Of a stretch of 64,000 nt of DNA, positions 63,936-64,000 are shown piece after piece (position 1 is the first letter of the stretch; every line of letters starts with the position of its first letter). The stretch lies in NCBI GenBank assembly GCA_023436395.1, contig JAEZJJ010000047.1, positions 1 through 64,000 on the forward strand. Reading direction: 5' to 3'. The stretch comes from Bacillota bacterium (lineage in GTDB: Bacteria; Bacillota; Clostridia; Lachnospirales; Cellulosilyticaceae). Below the pieces are notes generated by a model, which had not been told where the DNA came from, did no database searches, and saw only the letters and a list, made by a program, of their open reading frames with translations. Both the position numbers and the translations under genes were made by a program.

Positions 63936-63984
63936 AAAGGAGTTGGTGCATTAGCTAGTAATCTGCTAATGCACCAACTCCTTT
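63936..63984 (+). terminator. Terminator of the last MATE gene
   Basis: Perfect 20-bp stem 63936-63955/63965-63984 with a 9-nt loop and a short T-run, 21 nt past the stop codon. Confidence 0.85.
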
Positions 63985-64000
63985 TTATTGTTCATATTAA

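Noticed and set aside
1..64000. CRISPR array, tRNA, rRNA, insertion sequence or prophage
   Set aside because: No regularly spaced repeats, cloverleaf, rRNA motif, transposase or phage structural gene was found; the decayed genes show deletions without visible mobile-element ends.

Overview
The window is AT-rich DNA (roughly one third G+C by eye) with AGGAGG-type ribosome binding sites, many long-stem intrinsic terminators and mostly Firmicute protein families. Together with an S-layer-anchored surface protein and a dockerin-like module, this suggests a Clostridia genome, probably Lachnospiraceae-like (a Cellulosilyticum-type organism would fit). The taxon is an inference. I see no rRNA, tRNA, CRISPR array, transposase or phage module. 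Most of the window is ordinary chromosome rich in transporters, small regulators and acetyltransferases, interrupted by decayed genes.

Region by region. 1-430 holds the 3' part of a highly structured non-coding RNA of unknown class, closed by a perfect 19-bp terminator. 452-3157 carries a HAD phosphatase, an AraC regulator and an N-formylglutamate amidohydrolase-like gene. 3170-7949 is an old tandem duplication of about 3.07 kb in which each copy has lost different genes; it contains several unrecognised small and membrane proteins and one intact FAD oxidoreductase. 8200-12978 holds a DUF305 protein, an Eis-like acetyltransferase, a DUF523/TudS-like protein, an RluA pseudouridine synthase and a TetR-flavodoxin operon. 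A compact hairpin-rich island lies at about 13100-13250. 13317-15926 encodes an acetyltransferase, a soluble methyl-accepting-type signalling protein and a FIST sensor. 16176-18569 is an ABC efflux operon with a MerR regulator.

20108-23837 is a heterodimeric ABC exporter pair. 24277-27173 is a recent tandem duplication of a MATE transporter including its promoter. gltS, an ABC exporter with an ArsR-type regulator and palindromic operator, and an orphan sensor kinase follow. 34174-38225 is a graveyard: a MerR gene cut to its HTH but keeping a textbook MerR promoter, a frameshifted transglutaminase, the tail of an ABC-F ATPase and half a LytTR regulator in front of DUF3021. Next come a methyl-accepting protein with a C-terminal PilZ domain, carB, an ECF sigma/anti-sigma operon, a BlaI/BlaR1-type pair, an MFS exporter and another methyl-accepting protein. 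56043-62193 encodes a surface pair: a huge secreted M60-family metallopeptidase with a dockerin-like module, and an SLH-anchored protein whose N-terminal domain may be cohesin-like. A third MATE gene ends the window.

The items most worth a second look are the structured RNA at the left edge, the surface peptidase/SLH pair, the MerR remnant with intact promoter, the FIST-receptor pair, the PilZ-fused receptor and the hairpin island at 13.1 kb.
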